This document shows, one piece after another, positions 63,298 to 64,000 of a DNA stretch of 64,000 nucleotides. Position 1 is the stretch's first letter. Every line of letters starts with the position of its first letter. A model generated the notes under the pieces. It was not told the origin of the DNA and did no database searches. It saw nothing but the letters and a program-made list of their open reading frames with translations. Made by a program: the position numbers and the translations under genes. Source of the DNA: JAXGXQ01 sp040772685 (lineage in GTDB: Bacteria; Bacillota; Clostridia; Saccharofermentanales; UBA5734); contig JAXGXQ010000004.1 of NCBI GenBank assembly GCA_040772685.1, forward strand, positions 62,001 to 126,000, in the 5' to 3' direction.

Positions 63298-63933
63298 ATG
63301 GAAGTTTTGGAAAACATTTCTCAGGCACTGCAGAAGGGCAAGGCCAAAGATGTAAAGGCACTGGTTGAACAAGCTCTTAAAGACGGGCTCACACCGCAGA
63401 CAATCCTTAATGACGGGTTGCTGTCTGGTATGGGTGTTGTCGGCGTAAAATTCAAAAACAACGAAGTTTATGTTCCCGATGTTCTGATCGCAGCGCGGGC
63501 AATGAAGGCCGGTACTGAAATCCTTAAACCCCTGTTGGCAGCTGCCGGAAGCAAAGGGCTGGGCAAAATTATTCTTGGCACAGTCAAGGGTGATCTGCAC
63601 GACATCGGCAAGAACCTGGTGGGCATGATGATGGAAGGCCAGGGCATTGAAGTTATCGATCTCGGTGTTGATGTGTCGGTTGATCGCTTCATTGAGGCGG
63701 CGAAAGAACATGATGCCAAAATTATCTGCGCTTCAGCCCTCTTGACCACAACCATGGGCGAAATGAAGAGCATTGTGGAAGCTGCCAAAGCAGCCGGCAT
63801 CCGTGACCAGGTAACGATCATGGTCGGTGGGGCGCCGGTTAACGAAGCTTTCGCCAAGAGTATTGGTGCTGATATTTATACAGCGGACGCGGCGTCTGCG
63901 GCCGAAGCCGCAGCTGCTTTTCTGCGTGGCTGA
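63298..63933 (+). CDS. Corrinoid (cobalamin-binding) methyltransferase protein
   Basis: 211 residues. An N-terminal helical cap (about 1-85, with the DGLLSGMGVVGVKFKNNEVYVPD segment) precedes a B12-binding domain with D99-x-H101-x2-G104 (GDLHDIGKN), where the histidine becomes the lower cobalt ligand. Such proteins carry methyl groups between a substrate-specific methyltransferase (methylamine, methoxylated aromatics, glycine betaine and others) and a second methyltransferase. AGGAGG fixes ATG 63298. The partner methyltransferases would lie beyond the right edge. Confidence 0.93.
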   Translation: MEVLENISQALQKGKAKDVKALVEQALKDGLTPQTILNDGLLSGMGVVGVKFKNNEVYVPDVLIAARAMKAGTEILKPLLAAAGSKGLGKIILGTVKGDLHDIGKNLVGMMMEGQGIEVIDLGVDVSVDRFIEAAKEHDAKIICASALLTTTMGEMKSIVEAAKAAGIRDQVTIMVGGAPVNEAFAKSIGADIYTADAASAAEAAAAFLRG

Positions 63934-64000
63934 TTCCGCAGCACTTGCTATCCGAAAATATCGGCTCTCTTTTCACCGGTTGCGCTTGCATCCCGGAGTT
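63934..64000. other. Right-edge tail after the corrinoid gene
   Basis: The last 67 bases after the corrinoid stop show no gene, hairpin or promoter I can support. Confidence 0.4.

Overview
The window reads as chromosomal DNA of an anaerobic Gram-positive bacterium of the class Clostridia. The complete 16S gene has a typical Clostridia sequence, and my best guess is the Oscillospirales/Saccharofermentans side of the class, judged by eye only. The gene content agrees: strong GGAGG ribosome binding sites, sigma-A-like promoters, RemA, bifunctional Rel, pyruvate phosphate dikinase, a corrinoid protein, rubredoxins and ferredoxins, and no respiratory chain.

Layout. 1-1561: the start of a minus-strand SNF2-type helicase with a SWIM zinc finger, running off the window. 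1.7-17 kb: a dense plus-strand block with a MATE exporter, rplM-rpsI, an amidohydrolase, tsaE-tsaB-rimI (t6A tRNA modification), an HPr-like protein without its catalytic histidine, uvrC, a phosphoesterase, yicC-remA-gmk-rpoZ-glycyl-tRNA synthetase, and ppdK. 17.1-18.0 kb: an AraC regulator on the minus strand. 18.4-23.85 kb: a full rRNA operon (16S, tRNA-Ile, 23S, 5S, tRNA-Asn) with processing stems, followed at once by a QueT transporter. 24.4-34.1 kb: a methyltransferase, an Mrp ATPase, a thioredoxin-fold lipoprotein, a cupin regulator with an acyl-CoA ligase, ispF, ispD-radA, a second acyl-CoA ligase and tRNA-Ala.

34.2-38.9 kb is the most distinctive part. It is an AT-richer plus-strand cluster of a Gly/Arg-rich DUF5320 protein, a DUF134 regulator, two NifX/ORP-family proteins flanking two MinD-type ATPases that carry ferredoxin inserts, a double-rubredoxin protein and a ferredoxin. 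It resembles the 'orange protein' (ORP) clusters of anaerobes, and its promoter is bracketed by two CATATG-centred palindromes.

38.9-53.5 kb: a membrane-anchored seven-repeat RCC1 propeller, CCA-adding enzyme, a PP2C-like/transmembrane/LysM fusion, a phosphoserine-type aminotransferase with serA, an aldo/keto reductase, and a minus-strand set of DUF1015, FAD oxidoreductase and DUF2298 genes. 53.8-61.8 kb: alaS, a HIT protein, rpsU (a short TTG-start gene), yqeY, recJ and rel. 61.8-64 kb: a PocR-AraC regulator and a corrinoid protein, probably the start of a methyltransferase cluster cut by the window edge.

All assignments come from reading the translated sequence. No database search was made.
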